Shown: positions 1 to 10,763 of the stretch, one piece after another
Layout of the letters: each line of letters begins with the position of its first letter
How positions within the stretch are numbered: position 1 is the stretch's first letter
NCBI GenBank assembly: GCA_026182355.1
Contig: JAPFBL010000035.1
Coordinates: 310,001-374,000 of the forward strand
Origin: Hermatobates lingyangjiaoensis
Lineage: Eukaryota; Arthropoda; Insecta; Hemiptera; Hermatobatidae
Length of the DNA: 64,000 bases
Reading direction: 5' to 3'
Made by a program: the position numbers and the translations under genes
Notes under the pieces: model-generated
Seen by the model: the letters and a program-made list of their open reading frames with translations, nothing else
Database searches by the model: none
What the model was told of the DNA's origin: nothing

Positions 1-100
1 TCTTGGAGGCGTTGAAGCTAACTGCTGGGGTACTTTAGTACAGAAGAGGGGAAGTACAAATTTTTTTTAAGACGCAGTCACCCTCAACTAATAAAAATAA
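1..100 (+). mobile_element. 3' end of a non-LTR retrotransposon (fragment)
   Basis: The first ~80 bases match, base for base with scattered changes, the reverse complement of about 37815-37915, where the same family carries a recognisable C-terminal retroelement ORF. An A/T-rich tail of repeated aataaa-like units follows at about 90-117, as expected for the 3' end of a non-LTR element. The rest of the element lies outside the window to the left. Family assignment rests on the better-preserved copy at 37.8-38.1 kb. Confidence 0.55.
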
Positions 101-599
101 AAATAAAAAAAATCAAGAGGGTTCACAGTTATATAGGTATAATAACGTATGTGTGAAGCAGGAGGTATTTTCGATATTAGGCGAAACCAGAACAAAACAA
201 TAATATAACCAACCTTCTAAGTCACAGTCGAATAACGATGCCAAAAAGCTTGGATAAGGGATAGTCCAGCAGAGTGGTGATATTTAGTTTCAACCTATTT
301 CTTTCCTACAGGTGAGCCTACATATAGTTACTGTTCTGGGTATTACTTGGAAAGTAATTCTTATGATAACGATGAGGAAAAATTACTTCAAAGAGTTTGA
401 CTCTTCTCTTGATTCGCTAAATGAAACTAACATTCTAGTATACTGTGTAGACTATTTGCTTATAAATAGAATAACAGTTTATAAACACAGGAATCCTGGA
501 GCAAACTAAAGCCACAGAAAATTTGACAGAAACTGTCCAAGACCCTCGTTAAAAAATGAGTTCCATTTTAAGTTATTTAAAATTGCATTCAGTTAAAAC

Positions 600-745
600 A
601 AGGCTCAAGGGGTTGGTTCGGGACCCCTTATTGCTTATTTGGGGTCACCCTGATAGTGGACGGGTCGTACAGGGCTTTCCGCTATCCACCACCTGCGGAC
701 CCGCCTGGTAGCCATCCAAGCCCCAGGACCCCCCCCCCCCCCTGA
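600..745. other. GC-rich block ending in a C homopolymer, origin unknown
   Basis: About 140 bases of clearly higher GC than the AT-rich surroundings, ending in a run of about 14 C at 729-742. No ORF, tRNA fold or known transposon end was recognised. It is probably a fragment of a dispersed repeat. The flanks 100-600 and 745-1060 show nothing beyond AT-rich sequence. Confidence 0.3.
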
Positions 746-1059
746 CTAACCAAAAGAGTAAATACCTCCTAGAATATATAGTAATATAACTAATTTATTG
801 CTATAATATAACTTAAGAATAAGAACAAAACAAATAATAGAAGAATAGTTAAAAGAACTTTATCACTAAATGTAAACTACTAATAACATATACACTGTAA
901 TTATTTGAGCCCATGACATTTCTGTAAATATCTCATATTAACAACAAGAAATACAGCATTAAAAAAACAAAGTAGTTATACCAATTTATAACCCTCAAAC
1001 ACTTTGTCCTAACAAATCATTTGCCTAATGAGGGTAGAATAGGAAAAGTTGTAAAAGAA

Positions 1060-2790
1060 TAGATTTATGTGTCATAAGACATCTACTCATTCAACAACTA
1101 CAAACCTACTGTGCACAATACCATAAAAGGACTAACCACATCTCTCTGTGAACACGAAAACGTTTATACCCACAAAAATATATAATTTGCATGTTAGGGT
1201 AGAATAGAATAGTCATGTAAATGTTGACTAATAGATATTAGGTCACTTACCTATTTAATAACTATAAGCTTAAATATATAGTAGAATTAAAAAAAGAATA
1301 TCATCATACCTCTTGGCATACCTCAAAAGCCTTTAAACACCCAAAACTATAGAACATTCATAATGGTAAATACAAAGACTCATATAAGTGTTGACTTATG
1401 GATCATAAGATATATACCTATTTAAGAATTATAAGATTAAATACGCACTATAATTATTGTACAAATGTAATCATACTTGCTTGTAAACCTAAAGAGCAAT
1501 TCTAACTACAAAAAAATATTTTTTTTCATGATAGTTAGAATAGAAATAGTGGTGGAAATGTTGACCAATAGATCATAAGGTACATGCCTATTCAACAACT
1601 ATAAGCTCACAACACAGTAGATAAAATAAATATATCATCATATATCTTAATAGATCTAAAATGGGTTTAAACCCCCAAAAATATATTATTTTTATGATAG
1701 GCAAGAATAGAAATAGTGTTGTAAATGTTAAACATAGATCATAAAACACATAGTTCTTTAACAACTTTATGGTAAAAAAACGTGAAAATTTATGTTCACG
1801 TAAATAGTGACAAATTAAATAAGAATTTCAACATACCTCTTTGTACACCTGACATCATTTGTATATCATAAAATGTATAATTTGCATGATATGGTATAAT
1901 AGAAATAGTGTTCTAAATGTTGATTACAGATCATAAAACACATAGCTATTTGGTAACTATAAGTTCACCTACAAAGTAGAATTAAAATAAGAATTTCAAC
2001 ATACCTCTTTGTACACCTGACAACATTTATATATCATAAGATGTATAATTTGCATGATATGGTATAATAGAAATAGTGTTCTAACTGTTGATTACAGATC
2101 ATAAAACACATAGCTATTTGGTAACTATAAGTTCACCTACAAAGTAGAATTAAAATAAGAATTTCAACATACCTCTTTGTTCACCTGAAAACATTTATAT
2201 ATCATAAAATGTATAATTTGCATGATATGGTATAATAGAAATGGTGATGTAAATGTTGGTTTACAGATCATAAAACACATAGTTCTTTAACAACTAAATT
2301 TCACGTACATAGTACAGCTAAAATAAGAATTTCAAAATATCTCTTTGTACACGTGAAAGCATCTATACACCCTAAAATATATAATTTGCATGATATATGA
2401 TATGGCATAATAGAAATAGTGTTGTAAATGTTGGCTTATAGATCATAAAACACATAGCTATTAGGTAATTATAAGTTCACCCACAAAAGTAGAATTAAAA
2501 TAAGAATTTCAACATACCTCTTTGTACACCTGAAAACATTTATACATCTTAAACTATATAATTTTCATGATATGGCTTAATAGAAATGGTGATGTAAATG
2601 TTGGCTTATAGACCATAAAACACATAGTTATTTAACAACTATGAATAAGTTCACATACACAGTAAAATTACAATAAAAGTATAATCATACCTCTATATAC
2701 CCTAAAGATACATAAGCTACATTAAAGAGTAAAATAGAAATTACACTGTAAATATTGGCTTATATTTATGGACCATAAATATATACAGAT
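1060..2790. repeat. Satellite-like tandem array, period about 168 bp, about 10 diverged units
   Basis: A block beginning gatcataaaacacatag recurs at about 1401, 1571, 1737, 1929, 2097, 2266, 2441, 2611 and 2772, giving spacings of mostly 166-175 bp (one of 192). Each unit carries in order catacctctttgtacacctg, tataatttgcatgatatgg and taatagaaatagtg. Units between 1850 and 2650 are closest to each other; the outer ones decay, as expected if exchange homogenises the centre. No coding capacity was seen. Confidence 0.85.
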
Positions 2791-2794
2791 TTGC

Positions 2795-4500
2795 CAAATG
2801 TAAGGCGATATCAAAGTTTCATTACTAGTCTCCGTTCAATATATACACTCTACTGCAGTATTCGATTGTTTCAAGTGAACTTCGTGTCTGTAGTTTTTGC
2901 CAGCTCTAGAATAGTCATTCTGAAACTGTTTGAAGTCGGGGTTCTCTTATATCTTCGTTAAACTGAAAGCACACTGTATACAAACTTTTGATAAATTTAT
3001 TAATTCTATGCAAATTGCTATGAGAAAAAAATTAGGAAACAATATAGAAAAAGTGACTTATCTTCAGTTTGTTTATATTGTAGAGAAATATGAACTTGAC
3101 CTGCCGCGGCGTCTTCTTGAGTATATGGGACTATGTTTGATAGGGAACTTACATTTTTTCTTCAATTCATTAGAATGTTTTTCATGTCTCGCCTGTTTTG
3201 ACTAAGGAATAATGTTGTTCTAACTATAAGATTTTTTCCTGGAGTGTCCACCACTGGGATCTTGTTATTGTTAAAACAAATTTACTGTGTACACAAGCTG
3301 TTTGTGGTGAATAGTTCTTCTTTAGAAGAAAATCGCTGTTACTTATCACTCGTAATAATGATGCGCTCACAATAGGAGTCACAATGCGTAAAGTTGGGTA
3401 CAGTGACAACTTTTTGATGTCTGGATACATTATTCTGAATCACTCAGATACACCTAGAAATCTTACAGACACCCTTTGAGAATCACTGTTCCAGAAGAAT
3501 AGCAGACGTGAGAGGGTTTAGAACAGTGTATGAGGTTGAATGACTGCTTGATTTCCAATCCACTTTCACTTTTATCAATATAACCATCCCTCACAGTAAA
3601 CAACATATTGAAAACCCAAGCAAACTTTGGCTATTATAATAAGTATGTCATATAAGCTAAAGATATAATGATTACATGAAATAAACACATAAACATGCCC
3701 ACTTACCTGTGTACAGGTATCCTTTCGTCTGTACCTGAAACAGTAAACATATGTTAATGCTAACCCAGTGGTAATGTACAATAATGTAGACTGTGTGTCA
3801 GTCGTGGTTCTGCCTAGCAATAGTTGAATAATGATATTACTCTCTTACGACAATACATACATTTCGACAATTCACTGCCTGTAGCAATTGTCTAACTTCC
3901 CCCCACCCCTCCACTATGTAACCCCATAATGATCAACAACAGAAACATAAACTAATTAAGTTTTACAAAATTAATATATTATATAAAATCTACTTCATCA
4001 AAATGAGTTGAATGTATATTTAATAGTATATTGTCAAGTTATTTGTATGAATAAATAAACTAAATAAGAACAAATATATATTCATATTTAATAGCAAAGA
4101 AATAATACAAATATAAAACACAGGTATATGTTAAAATAATATAATTAAAACGTAAATCAGTTCAGCATATTTCATAAAGTAATGTTTCTCATTTTTTCAT
4201 TTGCTAACAGACCTATCATATAATAATGATAATAATGTTATTGTTAACATCTCTTTCAATAGTATTACAGATATATATATCTGCTAATACCATACAATAT
4301 TTGCCAATCTCTCTTGTTCAAGAGGAGAGTACAAGTTTAGTCGCCACCTGATATTTTTTAACGTTTTGATAGGTTGTTTTTTCGTTTCATATGACTGGGG
4401 TTTAGGAATGAGAAAGACAGTCAATGAAAATCGCTGTTAGAGAGCATTTTCTATTTTCAGAAAATGTATTTTGACGGTAAATTTACTTGAGTGAATCAAC
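2795..4500. other. Unassigned AT-rich intergenic sequence
   Basis: No gene was recognised. One short open frame (2930-3205) has no family features. A stretch of mixed composition at about 2850-3560 looks like old transposon sequence but could not be placed. 3900-4300 is AT-rich with short TA runs. Confidence 0.4.
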
Positions 4501-4504
4501 AAAT

Positions 4505-5440
4505 CAAATTGATGTTTAGAAAATTAACTCCCACTTAGCTTTTAATTTATTGCATATAATAAACATAACATAAATCTTAACCATATACTCAAAGACTCGT
4601 GTTAGCATAAAATATCAAAAGACTAATTTGTGAACAACGAGGAATTATTAATATAACCTTAGTCAAATGACTAATATATGAACAAGGAGGAATTATTAAT
4701 ATAACCTTAGCATAACACCATAGTGCATTTTCTGTCATATTTATTTGATGAAGAACAAACGTGGATTAGTTTAGTTCAATAAATAAGAAACTTATTGTTT
4801 CATTCATTAAATTCTACGATAATAACATTTATTATAGTTAAACATTGTTTTAGGTTTGTTTGATATTGGTGAATCAAAACGAAATAATTAATAGAAGTCA
4901 AGAATGAAATTAACTCCCACTTAGCTTTTAATTTATTACATATAATAAACATAACATACATCTTAACCACATACGCAAAGACTAGTGTTGGCATAAAATA
5001 CCAAATGACTAATATGTGAACAAGGAGGAATTATTAATATAACCTTAGCATATCACCATAGTGCAATTTCTATTATGTTTATTTGATGAAGAACAAACGT
5101 GGACTAGTTTAATTCAATAAATAAGAAAATTATTGTTTCATTAAATTCTACGATAATAACACTTATTATAGTTAAACCTTGTTTTAGGTTTGTTTGATAT
5201 TGGTGAATCAAAACGAAATAATTAATAGAAGTCAAGAATGAAATTACCTCCCACTTAGCTTTTAATTTATTACATATAATAAGCATAACATAAATCTTAA
5301 CCATACACACAAAGACTAGTACTGTTGGAATAAAATATTAAATGACCTCATCTGTGAACAAAGATAAATTGTGTATATTACCTTTGGCATGAGCCACATT
5401 GCATTTTCCGCCATATTTCTTTGCCGAAGAGCAGACACAA
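4505..5440. repeat. Tandem repeat, unit about 336-383 bp, about 2.5 copies
   Basis: The marker ttaactcccacttagctttt recurs near 4527, 4910 and (one change) 5246. The marker gaagaacaaacgtgg recurs at about 4750 and 5088, giving a period of about 337 bp for the two best copies. A more diverged start lies upstream and a decayed third copy ends near 5440. Two similar short antisense frames in this block are a by-product of the duplication and are not genes. Confidence 0.8.
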
Positions 5441-7315
5441 ACTGACTGAAAATGGAAAATAGAGAGTCCAAAGTTCACTTCACGCAGCCCTAAAACAGAG
5501 GAGCCAACTTCAATATGATTTGGTTTTGTTGATTATAAAATCAATCGAATTTCTTAAATGTCTTGACAGTAATTTTGTAAAATAATTTATTGCGTGTAGG
5601 AACTGAGAATAATAGTTGCAATTGTAATATAACATCTCTTTTTTTTAAAAAAAATTACTTTCAGAATAAGTTGTTATTAAATGATTTAACGATAGGTTTA
5701 GCTAACAATATTTTACTTCACTATAAGTAAAATGTAGTGAAAATGAAAAAAAATTATTTTGAAATTATCTGCTCTAAAGCCATTTCTGATATTGTTTTGA
5801 TACCTGAGTGCATGTGAGTCAGAATAATTCTTACAAGTTTGATACAAAATTATGAAATTCCTGATACAAATAAATCATTATCAGGAGAAGAACTGCATAG
5901 TTTTTTCGATGTCGAACTATGACGAGGTATTTTATGGTAATTTATGCCAAAGCTCAAACTATTGTTTCCCGTTCTTTTGAAGACAATAAAAAGTTGCCAT
6001 TTTACCCAGAACATGATCACAATATTACGTTCGAAAGAAAGCAAATTTTTCTTTTAATGGAAAACAAAGAAAGTCAAATAATAACTTTCTTCTATGATTA
6101 CTTGTCAGAAACACAGATTCCTCCATTTCATATAATAATAACCTTTACTTTATTACCAAAAAAAAATAAGCACTAATCAAATCAGCGCCCGAAGCATAAT
6201 TAAAAAGAAATGTTACAAGTTATTTAATTTATTAAACATATTAAATTTGAAAATATATTAAAATAAAAAAATGTTTGCATAATCATTTGACTGCCTTCCA
6301 TGCACAAAATGAATGGGTAATTCGCCATCCTTCTCTTAATCGTTAATATAATTGATAAGTACATCCATTTGGGTGAATAATTTTTGAGAACTTAATGTAA
6401 AGGGTTATACTGTAGAAATACGAGTAATCTCACTAAATGGATGATTATAAATAGAAATATTGTGCAAGCTATAATTTGTACACAACATAAAAAAAACTGA
6501 AGTAGTCTATACTCACATTGCTGTAAGTAAATATGTTATTAAGTTCATAAATAATCAATTTAATTAATTGATTATTCTAATAAGGCTGTCTTCATTACTC
6601 AACTTATAAAGTGAATGCAATAACTAATTATAGATTTTGCAAAAATATTTATAACTCGTGACTGGAGTTCTCTATCATCAATAGTGGGATTTTTATTTAA
6701 ACGTTTAGAATAAATTGTAATGCTAGGGAACTCGCCTGTAGGACCAACAAAAACAATTCATATTTCAATTGATTTATTCTAATGAGCCTAGAAGTATTTT
6801 ACTGGTTGTGATGAAAGGGTAATCAATCAATAGTTAAAGTTGTTGAAAAAAATTAGAGTGGCCATTACTAAATAATGTTCAACACTATTAATTGTGTCAA
6901 TTCTCATTACAAAATAAAATATATTTTTTATTTTAAATTACAATCGCAGTACAAACTTCAGTACTTATCAATAACTTAATAGTTTCACCTTCTTTACTTA
7001 CAATGAATGTTAAATTAATATTATCTCACTTTTAGAACATCCAAGTCGTAAGATATAATGCTTAATACTGTATAATTTATGAAGTATAAACATATACATC
7101 TTCAGTATTATATATATCAAACATATTTTGTTTAATTAATGCTACTAATTATCAGAAGTATAACTTTCATAATCCATTTCAAAAACTTTATAGAAATAAT
7201 ATTTCTTCATTCATCTTAAAATACAGTAACTGTATAAAATAAATTAAGCAGAAATATATTGTGAATGAAGATATTTTTTAATTATTTTCATTTGTAAACT
7301 TCGCTTATTCAGTCC
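5441..7315. other. AT-rich intergenic sequence with scattered repeat ends
   Basis: No gene was recognised. It contains two short pieces seen elsewhere in the window. One, at about 5715-5755, is a diverged copy of the cactataagtaaa..gaaaaaaa repeat end. The other, at 6497-6530, is a ctgaagtagtctatactcac piece related to 50610-50640 and 60393-60420. Confidence 0.4.
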
Positions 7316-7317
7316 TA

Positions 7318-7580
7318 GTTGAGCCGCTTATTTTGAAAGTGGCCTAATTCCATTTATGTTAAAATCGAGATATTTAAGGGTTTGCGTTTTACAAAATTTA
7401 AAAATATTGTCATTTTATTTATCAACTAATTTTTGTTATAAAAATTCTTAGTAATTTTAAATAAATTTTGTACAATTTGCTGCAAAAGGTAAAGATAACG
7501 TAAAAATGTAATTATTTAAATAGCTAGCTAAATTTTTTTGGAAAATGGAATTAGGCCACTTTCAAAATAAACGGCTCAGT
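7318..7580. mobile_element. MITE with ~38-bp terminal inverted repeats and TA target duplication
   Basis: The left end (7318 onward) reads gttgagccgcttattttgaa followed by agtggcctaattccatt. The right end is its near-perfect reverse complement, ending at 7580. Both ends are directly flanked by TA (7316-7317 and 7581-7582). Length 263 bp with no ORF. TA duplication and simple inverted ends fit a nonautonomous Tc1/mariner-superfamily element; the superfamily is inferred from the TA only. Confidence 0.75.
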
Positions 7581-8289
7581 TAAGAATCGAATCAAATTGA
7601 CTTATACTTTACATGAACTTAATATGTAGTAATTAAGTATAAATATCTTAACTTTCAACATATTTCTACTTAAAATAGGTTTGATTTTTATGTAAGATTT
7701 TCTGTAACAAATATGAACTGCTGATAAAGTTGATAATTATACTTAATAGATAAGGTATAATAATAATATTTTTAAATCTTTTAAAACATTGTTATCAATC
7801 CACAAGATTTTATTTTAGCAAAATGATACTTGTATTAACCAAAAAGAATGCTAATTTGAATATTAACTTGTCAAATTAATTAAAATCATTAAGTAATTAT
7901 CTAATTATTTTCATATGCCATTGATATTAAACTAATAAGTATTTAGTATATTGCACAAATAAGTTGAAACAAAAATCGTACTTACTGTTTGAAGTTATCT
8001 TTGTATGAAATATCAAGTTGAGTGTATAAACTTCTAAATTATTACAACTTTATTTAAAGGCACTCCCGAAAGTGTAACATTACTGGAGAATAATGGCGTC
8101 ATTTTTGTTTTACTATAGCTTTCTTAAAGAAAAAAATATTTTCATATAGAACTTAATTCATTTAATTGTCTTTTCAGATAAATCTGTTGACAATTATATA
8201 ATAATCCCAAAATTTACTAACATTCTAGAGTTAGTAGTTAAGGAAGAAAGAAAGGTGTCTAAAATTATATTTTCTGTAAAATATAAATT

Positions 8290-8450
8290 TGATTCATAAA
8301 AAGGTGTACACGCCTATACACTCACATATCGAAAAAAAAAGTCGAAAAGGGACTTATATATTCTCAAGGCATTCCTAAATATCTCTAGATTCAATTTTTT
8401 CATGATTACTATGCTATGCTTATGGTAAAGTAAAATTGAACACACAAGTT
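8290..8450. repeat. Interspersed repeat end (family also at 46.5 and 62.45 kb)
   Basis: Shares with 62345-62500 the order cactcacat..atcgaaaaaa, then tctaga..tcaattttttcatg and a palindromic actatgctatgcttatggta start before gtaaagtaaaa. The reverse complement of this end lies at about 46490-46540. No coding capacity; superfamily unknown. Confidence 0.5.
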
Positions 8451-8589
8451 AAAAAGCTAATAACTTCTCTTCAATGAATTGGTCCAAAAAAATAATGTAT
8501 ACTACATTTAGATATATTGCCATAATTATAAAACACTTATTTATAAACTTATAACTGTAGATATCTACATATTTATGATTACCCTCCCC

Positions 8590-9420
8590 TAGTGTGGCCA
8601 TGCAGCCGTACCACATAGGTATAATAGGTATAATTGCATAGGCTTAATTTTCCACGTGGTTCTTTGAACCGGGGGCTACAAAGGCCATTGACTCTACTTG
8701 CAGCTGAGCAGGTTCAGTAGGACCAATTATTTTAACTCTTAAAATAAGTCGGTACTACTGGCGGCGAGGGCCCATGGAGAGGTTCTCTCTCCATCCCACC
8801 AACTCAGGATGGACTCGTAGTGGCTGTTGGTTCTCACCCAGGTTGGGTAGATCCTTGTTCTCACTGTGTGAGAAGCAGTAACTTCTCGAGCGGATGCCTG
8901 ATTAGCATACCGGGGAGCTAGAGTCCCAAACCTTGACCAGTAGGAACGGACCACGATCTCAGTTAAGTAGGCTGGAATACTGGTAGTTGTTTTAATAGAT
9001 GATTTGGCTTTTGATGGGCTACTCAGAGTGGGGAAGAATGGATACCTATCTCGTGCCCTTATTTATTTGAAAGAAAGACTTAAGTTCTACTCAGTATGGA
9101 ACTTACACCGTCCAGGTGGATTTTAGCCAACGAGAGATTTGAATCTCTCCAATTCACAGTTTTACAATAGTACCAGGACACCGTATAATGAGGTCCTGAT
9201 GGGCCAAAATAACTATCATTGCAACTCCTGATCCCGGAGTAACGGGAAATTCCCTCCTCGAAGGAGGACAACCTAACTCTTAAGATTCGTATGGTAGTCC
9301 TTAAACTGTGAGCTAGTAGGTGACACTGGTCACACATAGTTATGATTACTCCACTGTCCATAGAATACAAGCTATCATGCATGGTTGACTGAAACTGACA
9401 TGTCTGCCTAGTATCATACT
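8590..9420. other. GC-rich block, probably part of an unidentified retroelement
   Basis: An island of near-50% GC within 30% GC surroundings, containing gcagccgtaccac, tactggcggcgagggccc and ggatgcctgattagcat. Antisense frames at 8739-8954 and 9080-9382 stay open for 71 and 100 codons, but neither shows a motif I can name. Sharp composition edges suggest an inserted element. The flanks (7583-8290, 9420-10550) are ordinary AT-rich sequence. Confidence 0.35.
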
Positions 9421-10556
9421 GATAGTTTATCTTGTACGCATAAAATTAACCCATATACTGCACTCTGCGATTTTTTAAATAAAATTTTGAGTTTAATTAA
9501 TCTGTAAGCCAGATTTTGATAAAAATATTTTGATTTAATGATAGGTTGTCAAGTAATAAACACATAGGGATTGTTCTAACTTGAATTTTCCATTATTATG
9601 GGAATATTGTCTTTCTAAATGGTTCAAAATTAATCAAGGTCCATCATAACAAGCTAAATTTAGGTAGATGCTATATAGGTCGAAGTTCAACATTCTGTAG
9701 ACAATAGATTTGCAAAAAAAAAATATATATTAATTCACAAAGCATACCAAAATGCATTTTCGTCAAGAAATTGTACAGCTCATCTTCTTACAGTCATTTA
9801 ATATCATTATTATGTGTTCAAAGGTTTATCTAGTACCCTGTTCACAGTCATTCAAATTAAATATTAAATTAAACTTGTTAATTCATTTATGCAATAACAC
9901 CTTTCTGTTATCGAAAAATTATGAAAGTTTTTTCGATTGACATTAATATCAGTTCTATAATGAATTAGTTATTTCTACAACTAATGACAGTTCTCTAAAA
10001 TTAATAATTCAGGGGGAGAAAATGTTCATATTATACATATTCAAATAATATCTTTGTACATATTTCAAATTTGGTCGTAAGTTTGGAATTAAATAATAAG
10101 CATAAATTGAATATATCAAACTTTCTGATAGTGAAAGACATACAGCCAATATATCAGTAATATTAGAAGAACACATTATTTTAGTATTCAAATAAGCATA
10201 ATATTTTTCTGATGAAAATAAATTGTACATTAACATAGTAATATTGTTAATGATTAATTGATAGTGTTAATTACGAATCTTCTACATATTTGCATTTATT
10301 CTTTAATTTTGTGATTGGTTAAGTTAAAGTATATTAATTTGGTAAATATAATAGTTTTATCAACTTAGTAACACAATGTTGCATGTTAAAGAACAATGTT
10401 ACATTTTAATTCATTTTGTCAGAACAAATCACAAATAAATTACCAAAAATATAAAACTTCAAGACTGTGTATTAAAAGTTTCATTTATATAAAATTTCTG
10501 AAATAAAAAAAAATCTGTTTTTGGGGAATTTGGCTGTTCGAAGTAACATTATTACG

Positions 10557-10564
10557 GCGCCAAA
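10557..10564 (-). promoter_or_regulatory. E2F-type site upstream of RPA1
   Basis: The minus strand reads TTTGGCGC, an exact match to the E2F consensus TTTSSCGC, about 200 bp upstream of the RPA1 start codon. E2F sites are typical of S-phase genes in animals. The site is seen; its function is inferred. Confidence 0.55.
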
Positions 10565-10602
10565 AAGTATTGATAAACAGATAACCCGGTAAAATAGAAT
10601 AT

Positions 10603-10654
10603 TATCGATGTATATCAGACATCGATAACGTTGTAATTTCTTAAGGAATCGATA
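10603..10654. promoter_or_regulatory. Three DRE-like motifs (ATCGAT core) in the RPA1 promoter
   Basis: TATCGATG at 10603-10610, CATCGATA at 10620-10627 and AATCGATA at 10647-10654 each match 7 of 8 bases of the insect DNA-replication-related element TATCGATA, bound by DREF. The first two form a 9-bp inverted repeat separated by 7 bases. The cluster lies 110-160 bp before the start codon of a replication gene, which fits the known role of DRE. The assignment is by motif and context. Confidence 0.6.
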
Positions 10655-10763
10655 TATAGAGTTAAAACTACTGAAGGTCGAGAGTTTATATTATACATCC
10701 CATACAATTTGTTGAAGATTTACTAAGGATTGGGAAGTTTTGTTAAGTGTTGAGTCATTAAGT

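Noticed and set aside
1060..2790. CRISPR array, because of regular repeats
   Set aside because: The whole ~168-bp unit is repeated rather than short repeats separated by unique spacers, and the genome is eukaryotic.
2930..3205. 91-codon ORF as a possible host gene
   Set aside because: No domain or splice context was recognised. It is at best a decayed transposon exon.
4800..5310. Two similar minus-strand ORFs suggesting a small duplicated gene
   Set aside because: They fall in the ~337-bp tandem repeat, have Ile/Leu/Asn-rich random composition and no start context. The similarity comes from the DNA repeat.
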